From contig NZ_JH980292.1 in NCBI RefSeq assembly GCF_000314005.1, positions 5,119,894 through 5,183,893 on the forward strand: a stretch of DNA of 64,000 nucleotides. Direction: 5' to 3'. This stretch comes from Spirulina subsalsa PCC 9445 (GTDB taxonomy: Bacteria > Cyanobacteriota > Cyanobacteriia > Cyanobacteriales > Spirulinaceae). Below the pieces are notes generated by a model. The model was not told where the DNA came from, made no database searches, and worked only from the letters and a program-made list of their open reading frames with translations. This document shows positions 11,001-20,392 of this stretch, piece by piece. A program made the position numbers and the translations under genes. How positions within the stretch are numbered: position 1 is the first letter of the stretch; every line of letters begins with the position of its first letter.

Positions 11001-12332
11001 TTCGGCCTGTAACCGTTGTTGACGCAGAGAAGCGGCCTGTTGTAGGGCAACCCCCAACTGGTCGGCAATCTGCCCCACCAGCGCGATTTCCTCCTCCTGC
11101 CACTGGCGAGGTCCAGAACATTGATAGGTCGCCAATAATCCCCAGAGTTTATCCCCTTGATAGACCCCCACCGTGAGATAAGCCCGGGCTTGAAAGCGTT
11201 CGAGCAGTTCAATATAACAGGGGGGGAAGTCTTGGGCGTAGACATCATGAGCCACCCGGAATTTTTGCCCTCGGGTATAGGCGCCCCCCTTCGTCCGTTC
11301 TAAATAGGTGTCGGCAATGTCCCCACGGGTGCGGTTTTTAATCGGGCGATTTTTGGGGTCTTTAGGACCGATCATTAACTGAAGGTTGCAATCTTCGCTA
11401 TTCTCTTGCAGTAAGGCATCTTGGGGCGGGTTTTGCATCAGGGAAGCCCAGCCCCCGGTGACAGACTCCGCCACAAAGCGGCCACTCCAATCATTATTAA
11501 AGCGGTAAATTCCCACCCGGTCGGCCTTGAGGAGTTGGCGCACTTCTTGGGTGGTGGTTTGAAAAATGGTTTTAATATCGAGGGAACGACGAATGCGGTC
11601 AATCACTTTAGCCACGGTCTTTTCCCGTTGGGCTTGTTTTTGTAAGCGATCGCCAAATTCATAGGCCACCAAATGCAGAGCGAGGGCCGTAGCAATTTGT
11701 TCAATTAAGTTAATCTCCTGTTGATTCCAGCGCCGTGCTTCATTGCACTGCTGCACCGTCAACAAGCCCCAAATCTGCCCGGAGAGCAAAATCGGACAAC
11801 TCACACTGGAGCGGACTTGAAATTTCTCTAACAATTGCAATTGATAGGGCGTGACCTGGTTAGTCGCCACATAATCAATCGTGCTACAGTCCAAACGTTG
11901 ATAATCCCCTTGATGTTCTGCGCCAAAAAACGCCACAGGCAAGCTTTCACCCCGTGCCGGAGTCCAGCCCCGGTCTACACTTTCGGCTAAAACCTCCCCT
12001 TGACTGTCACTGGTGAAGCGATAAACCAACGTCCGGGAAGCCTGGGTAAGTTCTTGTAAATGTTGCGTCGTCAGATTCAGCAGGCTTTCTGATGTGGTGG
12101 CCTGACTCATTTGATCCCGAATCCGGGCTAAGGAGGAGCGCACCTGTTGGAAATGCTGTTCTAGGGTATTGCGCAAAGACCCGGCCGCATCGGGAAAGGT
12201 TAATTTTGGGTTGCGCTGGGTTTCTTCTTGCCGCCCATTATCGGGAGTCTTGCCTTCAAACAGCAAGGGGGGATCGGTTAGTGGCTGAGTGGAAACAGTG
12301 GGAGAAGGGTTAGAGGGAGAAGTTTGAGTCAT
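8079..12332 (-). CDS. Soluble methyl-accepting chemotaxis protein with five GAF domains
   Basis: 1417 aa, with no transmembrane segment. GAF1 about residues 75-215, then four mutually similar GAF units at about 250-430, 465-650, 675-860 and 885-1065, each containing DRVxxYxFNxDWSG. A HAMP domain follows near 1085-1140, then an MCP signalling hairpin (about 1170-1410, tip [17 protein letters not shown]). The layout is that of PixJ/TaxD1-type phototaxis receptors, which signal to CheA/CheW. GAF2-5 keep a Cys where cyanobacteriochromes attach bilin, but Tyr follows it (PCY, DCY, RCY, PCY) instead of the usual His. A linear tetrapyrrole is therefore possible but not assured. The two PatA-like regulators upstream on the same strand suggest a shared taxis pathway; cheA and cheW are not in the window. 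Confidence 0.92.
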   Translation of the reverse strand: MTQTSPSNPSPTVSTQPLTDPPLLFEGKTPDNGRQEETQRNPKLTFPDAAGSLRNTLEQHFQQVRSSLARIRDQMSQATTSESLLNLTTQHLQELTQASRTLVYRFTSDSQGEVLAESVDRGWTPARGESLPVAFFGAEHQGDYQRLDCSTIDYVATNQVTPYQLQLLEKFQVRSSVSCPILLSGQIWGLLTVQQCNEARRWNQQEINLIEQIATALALHLVAYEFGDRLQKQAQREKTVAKVIDRIRRSLDIKTIFQTTTQEVRQLLKADRVGIYRFNNDWSGRFVAESVTGGWASLMQNPPQDALLQENSEDCNLQLMIGPKDPKNRPIKNRTRGDIADTYLERTKGGAYTRGQKFRVAHDVYAQDFPPCYIELLERFQARAYLTVGVYQGDKLWGLLATYQCSGPRQWQEEEIALVGQIADQLGVALQQAASLRQQRLQAEQLKQAVERERAITLVSDKIKQSLDTQTIFKVATEEIRKLLKSDRVVIYRFNKDWSGQFLAESVAPGWLSLLGAQETDERILAGTQGNIDTDGCTIKQMRVKELAAQDTYLQRTKGGTYRQGEKFRVSNDIYQSGFPDCYIELLESFQAKAYITVPIFLGDKLWGLLANYQCSRSRVWQDEEINLVVNLGGQLGIALQRAEDLAQVKAQAQRLEEAVKRERTIAVVSDKIKQSLNTDTIFRIATQEVRELLKADRVGIYRFNPDWSGEFVAESVTGNWKSLLREQYENESLLEATKVNIDTEGCTIKQMTTKEVVSKDTYLERTKGGTYVTGDKYRVCHDVYGAGFPRCYLELLERFQARAYVTVPIFLGKKLWGLMASYQCSGPRQWTSEEINLVVNLGAQLGIALQRGEDLEQLRLQAQKLEEAVERERAIALLSDKIKQSSEIKTIFRIATTEARKVFKSDRVGVYHFNEDWSGEFVAESVGADWLPLLGAQFEDGSILEQTQANIDTEGCTIKQMRVSQLASQDTYLQQTQGGTYRKGEQFRASNDIYESGFPPCYVELLESFQARAYITVPIFLGDKLWGLMANYQCSGPRQWDDAEIKLMVQLGLQLGIALQRAQDLQTLQDQAQQLAQAAEREKAERQLLQRRAIELLSAVRPALEGDLTVRAPLSEDELGTIADVYNNTLQSLRAIVMQVQTATARVAETSAGSDAQIRNLAAQAQEQAQELNEALAEVQKMVNSTQNVTQNAAAIEQAVQNANQTVHSGDAAMNRTVEGILAIRDTVAQASQKIRELSESSQKIDRVVNLISDFATQTQLLSLNAAIEATRAGEYGRGFAVVADEVRSLARQSASATLEISNLVAEIRQQTSEVIKVTEAAISQVSVGTTLVEETKGNLNAIAAATAQISELVAGITQATTAQLEQSKSVTQTMREVAQVSNSTSVASVQLSNTFQDSLATAEQLQEVVRQFKVN

Positions 12333-12406
12333 ATTGAGGAATGGATAGTGATTAATCTAAGGGTTTTTGGTCATCCGGGAACTACGGATTAGGCTTAGGG
12401 GAGTTG

Positions 12407-13636
12407 TCAACTTGTCGTTTCCACGAAACGCTGCACGGTTTTTAGAACCCGTTCGGCATCAATGGGTTTAGACATAAAATCATTAGCCCCTACCATTTTC
12501 GCACGGACACGATCGACGATTCCATCCCGTCCCGTTAAGATAATGACCGGAGTTTTTTCCAGTTGAGCCACCCGGCGAATTTGGGCGCAGAGTTCATAGC
12601 CATTAGCAATGGGCATCACTAAATCCAGAAAAATCAGTTGGGGCTTATATTGAATCAGTAAGGGCAGGGCATTCAGCGAATCGGCAATGGGCAGAAACCC
12701 ATATCCGGCCTCGGTAAAAATTTCCTCCATCACCTGACGAGTTTGGGGACTATCATCTATACAAGCAATCAGGGCTTTTTGAACCGACTTTGGGGGCGGG
12801 GTGGGAGTAGGGCGACGACGTTCTTGGGGTGGGGTGACGGTATTGGCGGGAGGGGTGAGAAAACTGGGGATGGGGAGATCGGGTAAACTGTGCAGACCAA
12901 TAATTCTCTGCTGGATATAGGGAACTAAAGAGCGCGTCACATCAATAGCGTCTTGTTTCATCATCCAAGCTAAATCCCGCAGGGTGCGCTTGCCCGTAAT
13001 CAGGGTGACTAAATTTTTATAAACATTTGGAGAGGTTTCCTCTTCTAACTCAGGCAAACTGTTAATCACCGGGGCAACATTGGGGGAAATACTCTTAAGG
13101 CCGGCCGTTTCCCACTGCTGCCACTGGCGTTGTACCGTTTCTACAATGCCCTCCAATTCTAAAATTGAGTTCTGTAATACACCCAAATGGGAAGGACGTA
13201 CTCCCGGGGATTCTTGAATTGAAATGGCAGGAATCGCCGAAGTTGCCCGGGGGATTAGGCTAGCATTTTGTAAAATATCAAAGACCACTTCACTCACAAT
13301 CCCCTGAATGGTGCTTAACACCGGCTCCGTTTGGGAAAGTTGACGACGCACCAATAAAACCAAAATATTGTAGTCCCAGCATTCGGTTAAGTCATTTTGT
13401 CGCAGGGACATCTGACCCGGGTTAATTTGGGGGCAATGTTTTAATAAATGCCGTCGCCACCGTCGTACAGGATGCTTGCCGCCCATTGCCCAAACCAAGC
13501 GCCCAATGCTCAAATATAACACCCATTGCTCTTGGGCGGTCAGGTTAATAGTCACTTTGCCTGTGAACTTGTCCTGAGCATAGCGACCCAGTTCAGATAA
13601 AATCAAGTCTATAGGGTGTTGGGCGGAAGCAACCAT
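12407..13636 (-). CDS. PatA-family response regulator (PATAN + receiver), paralogue 1
   Basis: 409 aa. The N-terminal PATAN/DUF4388 domain (about 1-260, with GRLVWAMGGKHPVRRWRR) is followed by a proline-rich linker and a C-terminal receiver. The receiver has the acidic pair (CIDDS), the phosphoacceptor Asp in LIFLDLVMP, the Thr in VIILTG and the Lys in MSKPID. Members of this family (PixG, TaxP, PatA) receive phosphate from CheA-like kinases in motility or pattern control; they lack a DNA-binding output. It lies 74 bp upstream of the GAF chemoreceptor on the same strand and 138 bp downstream of a paralogue, so the three genes probably work in one pathway. Confidence 0.9.
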   Translation of the reverse strand: MVASAQHPIDLILSELGRYAQDKFTGKVTINLTAQEQWVLYLSIGRLVWAMGGKHPVRRWRRHLLKHCPQINPGQMSLRQNDLTECWDYNILVLLVRRQLSQTEPVLSTIQGIVSEVVFDILQNASLIPRATSAIPAISIQESPGVRPSHLGVLQNSILELEGIVETVQRQWQQWETAGLKSISPNVAPVINSLPELEEETSPNVYKNLVTLITGKRTLRDLAWMMKQDAIDVTRSLVPYIQQRIIGLHSLPDLPIPSFLTPPANTVTPPQERRRPTPTPPPKSVQKALIACIDDSPQTRQVMEEIFTEAGYGFLPIADSLNALPLLIQYKPQLIFLDLVMPIANGYELCAQIRRVAQLEKTPVIILTGRDGIVDRVRAKMVGANDFMSKPIDAERVLKTVQRFVETTS

Positions 13637-13774
13637 ATCGGGATTATCATCATGTAAGGCTTTGTGGAATTGTAGCGTTTTCTTTTTCTTAATTGATCAA
13701 AAACTTGCTGTTGTGCTAGTTTTCGCAAGGGAAAATTGATAATTAATAATTTGTGACGGTTTACTGATTCCTTT

Positions 13775-15154
13775 TTAAGACTCGACCATGTTGGTTGTTT
13801 TGGTGTGTTTCCGAATTACACTTAGGACTTTTTCTGAATCAATGGGTTTGGCTAAAAAGTCGGTTGCACCTACAATTTTCGCCCGGACCCGATCCACAAT
13901 TCCATCATTGCCTGTCAAGATAATTACTGGAGTTTCTTTTAAGATGGCAACTCGACGAATTTGGGTACAGATTTCATAGCCACTGGCAATGGGCATCATT
14001 AAGTCCAAAAAAATGAGGGCGGGTTTATTCTTTAAAATTACAGGTAACGCGTCTACCGCCTGTTGAACTGTAATACATTTATAGCCTGCATTGGTGAGCA
14101 ATTCCTCCATCATTTGACAGACTTGGGGGCTATCATCTACACACACGACTAAATCCTGTTCGGGGGCAAGGGGTTTTTCTGCACTTGGACGGGCAGCGTT
14201 GGCGATTTTTAAATTGGGTTCAGGAAGATCGGCAATTTCCACTAAGCCAATATAATGGGCGCGGAGATAGGGTAGCAAGGAGCGGGTTAAACTTAACAGG
14301 TCTTTTTTGGTTAAAACGGCTAAATCTCTTAAGGTGCGCTTCCCGTTAATCAATTCCACTAGGTGTTTATAAACTTGGGCAGAGGTTTTTTCTTGTAATT
14401 TCTCCTGCTGGGTCAAAACGGGGGCTAAATTGGGCGAACAAAGGGCTAGACCGGATTTTGCCCAGTATTCCCAAACTTTTTGGGTCATGTCGAGGGCGGG
14501 CTGAATCTCTAAGGTCCAGTTGCGGGGTAAAATCCCGGTGTCTGTGTTGGAGGGGCGCACGCCCAGAGCCGGAACAATTTTAATGAGTTCCTCCCCATTG
14601 CCATGACTAGGATTGGGTTCTCCTCCTTGATCTGGGGAACGGGCGGCCACTTGGCTTAAGGTGGCGAGTTGGGTGGCCTGAAGAATCTCAAATAAAACTT
14701 CGGTGACGGTGCCGCGAATAACGGCAATCACCTGTTCCCCGTTGGCAATCCGACGCTGGGCTAATAGGGTTAGGACTTGGTAATCCCAACATTCAAAGCG
14801 GTCATTTTGGCGCAGGCGGACTTTACTAGCACTGCTGAGTAGGTCATTGCGAATCATCTGCCTACGCCAGCGCCTTGTGGGATGGACTCCACCTGTCGCC
14901 CAAGAAAAACGGCCTAGGGTCAAATATAAGCTCCAGTGCTGTCCGGGGCTGACTTCAACATCTAAACGCCCGGTAAATTGCTGCTTGTGGTAAATCCCTA
15001 AGATAGATTCTAAATTGTTCGGTGTTGGCTGTTCCCCGTGCATTGGTGTATTGGGAGGGTTTTGGTATTTTTGTGGTTGATGCTCTTGGGTGAGTTTCAC
15101 CACAGGAGAGTGGGTTTTGTTTAAAACGATACTATTCAGTAATCGGCTTTTCAC
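13775..15154 (-). CDS. PatA-family response regulator (PATAN + receiver), paralogue 2
   Basis: 459 aa, with the same order as its neighbour: PATAN region (GRFSWATGGVHPTRRWRR), helical insert, C-terminal receiver with CVDDS, LIFLDLMMP (phospho-Asp), VIILTG and LAKPID. It carries an extra N-terminal extension of about 50 residues; the in-frame ATG at MHGEQPTPN is an alternative start. The two adjacent paralogues are diverged, so the duplication is old. It is the promoter-proximal gene of the minus-strand signalling block. Confidence 0.9.
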   Translation of the reverse strand: MKSRLLNSIVLNKTHSPVVKLTQEHQPQKYQNPPNTPMHGEQPTPNNLESILGIYHKQQFTGRLDVEVSPGQHWSLYLTLGRFSWATGGVHPTRRWRRQMIRNDLLSSASKVRLRQNDRFECWDYQVLTLLAQRRIANGEQVIAVIRGTVTEVLFEILQATQLATLSQVAARSPDQGGEPNPSHGNGEELIKIVPALGVRPSNTDTGILPRNWTLEIQPALDMTQKVWEYWAKSGLALCSPNLAPVLTQQEKLQEKTSAQVYKHLVELINGKRTLRDLAVLTKKDLLSLTRSLLPYLRAHYIGLVEIADLPEPNLKIANAARPSAEKPLAPEQDLVVCVDDSPQVCQMMEELLTNAGYKCITVQQAVDALPVILKNKPALIFLDLMMPIASGYEICTQIRRVAILKETPVIILTGNDGIVDRVRAKIVGATDFLAKPIDSEKVLSVIRKHTKTTNMVES

Positions 15155-15363
15155 TAATCGGATTTATCTGTAATATTTTTTTAACGTTGTATTTTATTTA
15201 TGATCATAGGATAAAATCCCGAGAAGGTTGAGAGGATAGGGAGATGAGTTGGGTAAAGAATTGTTGAAGGTTGAGGAAAAATACTTAAATCTTGATCGTT
15301 TTGATAAAGAATTGTTGAAGTTGACCAGAAAAGACAATAACTTTCAGACAAATTGACGCAGTT
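15155..15363. promoter_or_regulatory. Divergent intergenic region with a spaced direct repeat
   Basis: AT-rich spacer between a PatA-like gene (minus) and the VKOR gene (plus). It contains two copies of AAAGAATTGTTGAAG about 50 bp apart (near 15255 and 15304). The copies could be binding sites for a regulator of either gene. No small ORF is supported. Confidence 0.4.
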
Positions 15364-16329
15364 ATGCTAGTGAAATCTTGGATCCGCCCTGTGATTGGCG
15401 CGATCGCCTTTTTGGGAATGACCGTCACCGGATACTTGACCTGGGCGAAGTTCACCGGACACCCGGTTAGTTGTTTGGCTGCTTCCCCGGAAGCTGTCAG
15501 TTCCTGTCAAACCGCCCTCGACAGTTCCTATGCAACTTTATTGGGTATCCCCTTGACAATTATCGGTCTATGTGCTTATGCCATTATGGGGGGGTTAGCC
15601 CTGAGTCCTTATCTTGTAGACCCCGTGGAAAACAAAACCCTGAGAGCCGGGGTTGAGCGGGTCACAGGTCAGGGGTTGCTGGTGGGTGCGATCGCCATGA
15701 CCAGTTTTAGCGCCTACTTAGTCTCTATATTAGTCTTTGAACTGAAAACCTTCTGTCTGTACTGTACCATTTCAGCCCTTTGTTCCCTTAGTTTCTTGCT
15801 GTTGACCCTGTGGGGGAAGAGTTGGCAAAATTTGGGGAAAATTGCCCTCAATGGTCTGTTAGCGGCCGTGATTATCTGGACAGGGGCGGGGTTTCTTTAC
15901 GCTCAAACGCCCCCCACCGTCACCGATGGCCGCATCCCCATCCCCAAATTAACCACCTTGCCGGAACCGGGGATGGGTTGGCCCGTAACGACGACTTCCG
16001 GGGCGGCGGAAATAGCCCTAGCGGAACATTTGACCACCCAAGGGGTGAAAATGTACGGGGCCTATTGGTGTCCTCACTGTGCGGAACAAAAATTGCTGTT
16101 CGGCAAGGAGGCGTTTGGGAAAATTGATTATGTCGAGTGTGCCAGTCAGGGCAAAAATGGACAACCGGAACTCTGCCGGGAGGTGGGGATTGAGTCCTTC
16201 CCGACTTGGCAATTTGGCGATCGCCTCATCTCAGGAATTCGCTTCCCCGAGCAACTGGCGCAAGAGTCCGGGTATCAAGGGTTAATGGAGTTTCAATACA
16301 CCATTCCGGGGCTGTATGGTCGATTTTAA
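15364..16329 (+). CDS. VKOR-thioredoxin fusion, disulfide-bond-forming oxidase
   Basis: Integral membrane enzyme that passes electrons from substrate thiols to quinone, replacing DsbB/DsbA in cyanobacteria. 321 aa. The VKOR domain (about 1-180) has several hydrophobic helices, loop cysteines C37 and C48, and the quinone-proximal pair FCLYC (C131, C134). After a linker, the thioredoxin-like domain has the redox motif WCPHC (C236, C239). The fusion matches the cyanobacterial VKOR of known structure and plant LTO1. The protein should face the lumen or periplasm and introduce disulfides into exported proteins. Confidence 0.93.
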   Translation: MLVKSWIRPVIGAIAFLGMTVTGYLTWAKFTGHPVSCLAASPEAVSSCQTALDSSYATLLGIPLTIIGLCAYAIMGGLALSPYLVDPVENKTLRAGVERVTGQGLLVGAIAMTSFSAYLVSILVFELKTFCLYCTISALCSLSFLLLTLWGKSWQNLGKIALNGLLAAVIIWTGAGFLYAQTPPTVTDGRIPIPKLTTLPEPGMGWPVTTTSGAAEIALAEHLTTQGVKMYGAYWCPHCAEQKLLFGKEAFGKIDYVECASQGKNGQPELCREVGIESFPTWQFGDRLISGIRFPEQLAQESGYQGLMEFQYTIPGLYGRF

Positions 16330-16460
16330 GAAAGGGGAACAGGGGGGGGAGGTAATAGGGAATAGGCAATTTTGACAACTTAAGCCTGTGTACATTTTCT
16401 CAAGTCCTAGGGAACATCACAAGGAATAACTTGGGTAACAACCGAATCACTTGATCTCAC

Positions 16461-16530
16461 TGAGAGAACGAGCGGAACGTTTTCGACGCTTACTCTTGGA
16501 AAACGGGATTAATCCCGATGAAATTTAAGT
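16461..16530 (+). pseudogene. Tail fragment of a lost Uma2-family paralogue
   Basis: This 70-bp stretch encodes RERAERFRRLLLENGINPDEI and a stop, and is nearly identical to the 3' end of the Uma2 gene that ends at 17476, including the bases just after the stop. No start or body of a gene precedes it. The likely history is a tandem duplication of the Uma2 gene followed by deletion of the upstream copy down to its tail. Confidence 0.75.
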
Positions 16531-16573
16531 TCTAAAACGATAGGATGAGTCAAAATGTCCTGATGGCTGTGCT

Positions 16574-17476
16574 ATGGTTAATCTCACCCCAAGGCAGAAA
16601 ACCCTGCCTACAATGTATGAGCTACCCAGTGAAGAAGTAGGAGAACCGGGTTTGCCCGACCAATTCCACCCCCTACAAGCCGAATTACTGCGTCTAACAT
16701 TTCAACCGGGCAATTACGACCCAGAACAGGTTTTTTCGGCAATGGATCTCAATGTTTATTACGATGAGAACCACACCAGACGATATAAACGCCCCGACTG
16801 GTTTGGGGTGGTGGGAGTGCCTCGCTTATACGAAAATCGAGACTTGCGCTTAAGTTATGTAGTGTGGCAAGAAGGAGTTAGCCCTTCTCTGGTAGTGGAA
16901 TTATTATCCCCAAGTACCCAAGGTCAGGATTTAGGACAAGTAGAAGCGGAGGCGGATGGAACACCGACCAAATGGGAGGTGTATGAGCAGATTCTGAGGG
17001 TTCCCTACTATGTAGTATATGACCGGACGATGGGGGGTTTTCGAGGGTTTGAGTTAGAAAGGGGAGCAACAGCAGAATCCCCTCGCTATGTGGAGGTAGA
17101 AGTAAGGGAGAATCGCTGGTGGTTGGAGGGATTGGAATTAGGAGTGGGTTTGTGGCAAGGGACTTATGAGAATGTGAATCGTTTATGGTTACGTTTCTAT
17201 GGGAGTTCGGGGGATTGGATTCCTACGCCGACGGAAGAGGAACGACGGGCTAGAGAGTCCGCCGAACAACGGGAAGCACGGGAACGACGGGCTAGAGAGT
17301 CCGCCGAACAACGGGAAGCACGGGAACGGCAAGCCAAAGAACGGGAACGGCAAGCTAGAGAATCTGCCGAACAACGGGAAGCACGGGAACGGCAAGCTAG
17401 AGAAGCAGCAGAAGAACGAGCGGAACGTTTTCGACGCTTACTCCTGGAAAACGGGATTAATCCCGATGAAATTTAA
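16574..17476 (+). CDS. Uma2 family (DUF820) endonuclease-like protein with charged coiled-coil tail
   Basis: 300 aa. The core (about 30-215) has the PD-(D/E)XK-like Uma2 fold, with RYKRPDWFGV and SPSLVVELLSPST as conserved pieces. The family is greatly expanded in cyanobacteria and its biological role is unsettled. Residues about 220-300 are an Arg/Glu-rich helical tail built from 14-residue repeats encoded by 42-bp DNA repeats. The tail ends in RLLLENGINPDEI, a common ending for this family. A relic of the same tail lies just upstream at 16461. No partner gene is evident. Confidence 0.87.
   Translation: MVNLTPRQKTLPTMYELPSEEVGEPGLPDQFHPLQAELLRLTFQPGNYDPEQVFSAMDLNVYYDENHTRRYKRPDWFGVVGVPRLYENRDLRLSYVVWQEGVSPSLVVELLSPSTQGQDLGQVEAEADGTPTKWEVYEQILRVPYYVVYDRTMGGFRGFELERGATAESPRYVEVEVRENRWWLEGLELGVGLWQGTYENVNRLWLRFYGSSGDWIPTPTEEERRARESAEQREARERRARESAEQREARERQAKERERQARESAEQREARERQAREAAEERAERFRRLLLENGINPDEI
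17240..17386 (+). repeat. 42-bp tandem repeats in the Uma2 gene tail
   Basis: Two identical 42-bp units (17240-17281 and 17282-17323), then a spacer and a diverged third unit. Each encodes 14 residues of the Arg/Glu-rich coiled coil. The period keeps the reading frame, so copy number can change the tail length without breaking the gene. Confidence 0.85.
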
Positions 17477-17578
17477 GTTTTAAAACGACAATTTTGGACA
17501 CAACCACATTTTCCCGACTCCCAATGCTTTGACTTATAACTGTTTCCCTATTCCCTATTCCCCAAAAGGCGCAACAGA

Positions 17579-20392
17579 TCACCCTGGAACCTGAACTGAG
17601 CGCACGAATCGCTGAAGTTGCCGACTTTCTAACTCTAGAACTCGTCGGGCAAAGTCAGGATCATGATCCAGTAAATCATCAAAGGCATCCACCGGAATGG
17701 CGAGGATGCGGGTAGTTTCACTATCCGCCACGATGGTATTTTCTGAGTTGCTATGGGTTAATACCTCTAACTCGTCTAGGGTTTGTCCGGGGTGCAACTG
17801 CTCCACTCGCCTCTCCCCTCCTGTTTGATAGTGAATATTGGCATCTCCTTCAATTAATAACAGGAGTTCCCGACAAGTATCTCCGGCTTCTGTGATTACA
17901 TCCCCTCGGTTATAGACTTTCACCACTGCCCGATCTGCCAGAGCAATTAACGTTTCGCTCTGCATCCGGTGGAAGAAATCGCTGTTCAATAAATAAACGG
18001 ATTTTTCTAAGCCAGGAAAATCGCTGAGAGTGGGGTGAGTGGGGGAGGAGGAGGGCCAGGATAGGAGAAGATCCACCATCTCCCGCAGGAGGAGAGAATT
18101 GAACTCATGACCATGCTGGCGTGCGATCGCCTGACTCCGTTCGGTTTCCCATTGGGCAATTAGATAAAGGGCGGCGGCCTGAACCATTGGATTGGGATCT
18201 TCAAGCAGGGCTTCTAAATGACCCAGAATGATCTCAGGGGAGAGATCAAGGGAACAGGATGCGGGGGTTACTCCGGGCTGGGTGAGGTATTGCAGGATTT
18301 CCGGGGAGAGGCGATCGCGCCAATTTTCCCGCTCTAAAAGCTCCCCTAAAATGGCAGGGGAGGCCTGTTGTAACCCCCCCGCTAGGGTGAGGGCGACGGA
18401 ATCCGTTTGGAGTTGTTCTAGGGTTTCGAGGAGCGATCGCACAATCAGTTCTTTTTTGTGACTGATATTTTCCCGCAGCAACGTTAACACCCCTTGATGT
18501 TCCCGTAACAGAGGCTGATTGAGGGCGCGGTAACAGTCAATTAATGCAGGGAGTTGGGCAAGCAGAAATTCCGCCTTTTTCACCAAACTAGCATCCGGAG
18601 AAAAACCACTCAAAATCCATTCTTCCTCTTGGGGCGTGATGGAATATTGGCGGCCCAGGGAGCGAACATCCGCCGAATCTTGCAATGATAACACCTTGGG
18701 ATCGGGCTGTTGCTGTTGGAGTCGCAGCAACCGTTCTAAAGATTTCCGGTAGCCCGTCAAGCGAATCTGATTCTCTAAACTACGTTGACGATCTGGATTG
18801 AGCAACTCTGGATCCTCAATGCCCAATTCCTCTAAAACAATCCGATGCTCCTCATCCGTAATGCCCAACTCTTGGCGCATTTGCTGCAAAATTTCCAAAC
18901 TGCTGGAATAGTTCACATAACCCTCTGCCAAAGCGTCTCGCACCACCCCCTTATAGGCCTGATGTCGTTTCTCACGGGTAAAACCGGGCAGCACTTTCGC
19001 CAACACATACACCTCATGGGTATTGAGATCACTCAGCGCCCGGCCTTCCAAAAACGATCCCACATTCAATTGCAATTTTTCCAACTGTTTGCGGAAGCGA
19101 TTGGCCAGATTTTCACGGGAATAAAGCTCAGGACTCCGCCGCCAAGTTTTATAAAGCCAGAGGGTACTGAGCGTTACTAAAGCGAGATCATAGAGATATT
19201 GCACCGAAACCGGGAGAAGCTGCACTAAAGGACGACCACTAAAGATAAAGAAAAAGTTAAAAATGCCAAAAGTACAAAGGGTAAAAATCCGATGGCGCAG
19301 GGTTTCAATCCTTATGTGATGTCGCCGACTGTAGGATTTAGCCCGTTTTTCAATCCACCGTCCCCCCCAATAGCCAAGAGCGGTACAGGTCCCCAACACA
19401 AGCGGCACGGCCACCAATTTGGGAATATTAATCACCTGCCCAAAGAGGTAAAGTCCGGGATTCAATAGGGAAGCCAGTTGATCCGTTTGTCCCAGCCATG
19501 CCCCAGAAAAATAATAGTTCCAGTTGCCTGCATAGAGATAGTAATAGCTAAAATAGCCAATCACTAACCCCACATAGCCATAGCGTAGAAATTGGGTTTC
19601 GGGTTTGTTTAAGCTGTTCCAGTAGGTGCGTTCAGCGTCAATGTCAATGCAGGGATTTTGACAAGCAACGCAAGCACTCTGTTCTTTCCCATCCGATAGC
19701 ACTGTTCGACACATAGATTGAGTAATCAATGGCTCACTGGTATGAGCTTTACTACCCAACAGCCCCCCCGGTTCACTGTAGATACTTTGCACCGGAGCCA
19801 TCGGACAAAAGTATTGACACCAAGACTTGCCCCCGTACCAATAGCCCACAAAAATGGCCATAGCAATGGTGAATAAAACCCAACTTGCTAACACAAGACG
19901 ATCCGCATTAAAAAACAAAATGCGCCCACATAACCCCACAAAAAGCCAACCAAATTGGAGATAGATATAGTTTCGCCCTAACCAAGAATCGCCTTGAACC
20001 TTGGCCAATTCATAACGCACTTTACCCGTCTTTTTATTCTCCCGCTTAAATTGACGCTGCCATCCCAAAGCGCGGGGGATTTGAGAGAGGAAAGAGAGGG
20101 GACAAATCCGCCGCCATAACTCATGGCCAAAGACTAATAAAATAAAAATGGCACTTGGTACAATTGCCCCCCAGAAGAGGGTTGTTCCCAAAGGATAGGG
20201 CTGCTGGGCTAAACATTCTCCCTGCACCTCCACACAGGCATCCGCTAGCCGCAAGGGACTCCAAGGGTGATCCGGTTCAGTGAAGGCCCGAGTCCAAGGA
20301 TCGTAAAATAGGGAGGCAATCACCAGGAGCCAGGCGATCGTCAATCCCCAGCGAATCCAGTGCATTCGGGTTTCTGAGAGCTGTGCAAACAT
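17579..20392 (-). CDS. Membrane Fe-S (NapH/NosR-like) protein with C-terminal cyclic-nucleotide-binding domain
   Basis: 937 aa. The N-terminal third has about six transmembrane helices and two cysteine clusters, CQYFCP (near 190) and CVACQNPC (near 240), like the polyferredoxin-type membrane proteins NapH, NosR and RdxA. This suggests electron transfer across or along the membrane. More membrane helices follow to about residue 395. The middle (about 400-780) is soluble and helical, partly HEAT-like. Residues about 800-920 form a cNMP-binding/CAP effector domain (VYNRGDVITEAGD, then LHPGQTLDELEVL). No DNA-binding helix-turn-helix follows, so cAMP/cGMP or redox input probably regulates the protein itself. 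It is transcribed alone. Its substrate is unknown. Confidence 0.8.
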   Translation of the reverse strand: MFAQLSETRMHWIRWGLTIAWLLVIASLFYDPWTRAFTEPDHPWSPLRLADACVEVQGECLAQQPYPLGTTLFWGAIVPSAIFILLVFGHELWRRICPLSFLSQIPRALGWQRQFKRENKKTGKVRYELAKVQGDSWLGRNYIYLQFGWLFVGLCGRILFFNADRLVLASWVLFTIAMAIFVGYWYGGKSWCQYFCPMAPVQSIYSEPGGLLGSKAHTSEPLITQSMCRTVLSDGKEQSACVACQNPCIDIDAERTYWNSLNKPETQFLRYGYVGLVIGYFSYYYLYAGNWNYYFSGAWLGQTDQLASLLNPGLYLFGQVINIPKLVAVPLVLGTCTALGYWGGRWIEKRAKSYSRRHHIRIETLRHRIFTLCTFGIFNFFFIFSGRPLVQLLPVSVQYLYDLALVTLSTLWLYKTWRRSPELYSRENLANRFRKQLEKLQLNVGSFLEGRALSDLNTHEVYVLAKVLPGFTREKRHQAYKGVVRDALAEGYVNYSSSLEILQQMRQELGITDEEHRIVLEELGIEDPELLNPDRQRSLENQIRLTGYRKSLERLLRLQQQQPDPKVLSLQDSADVRSLGRQYSITPQEEEWILSGFSPDASLVKKAEFLLAQLPALIDCYRALNQPLLREHQGVLTLLRENISHKKELIVRSLLETLEQLQTDSVALTLAGGLQQASPAILGELLERENWRDRLSPEILQYLTQPGVTPASCSLDLSPEIILGHLEALLEDPNPMVQAAALYLIAQWETERSQAIARQHGHEFNSLLLREMVDLLLSWPSSSPTHPTLSDFPGLEKSVYLLNSDFFHRMQSETLIALADRAVVKVYNRGDVITEAGDTCRELLLLIEGDANIHYQTGGERRVEQLHPGQTLDELEVLTHSNSENTIVADSETTRILAIPVDAFDDLLDHDPDFARRVLELESRQLQRFVRSVQVPG

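Noticed and set aside
8079-12332. Assembly artefact from repeated GAF units
   Set aside because: The units are similar in protein sequence but clearly diverged at the DNA level, so they are real, ancient duplications.
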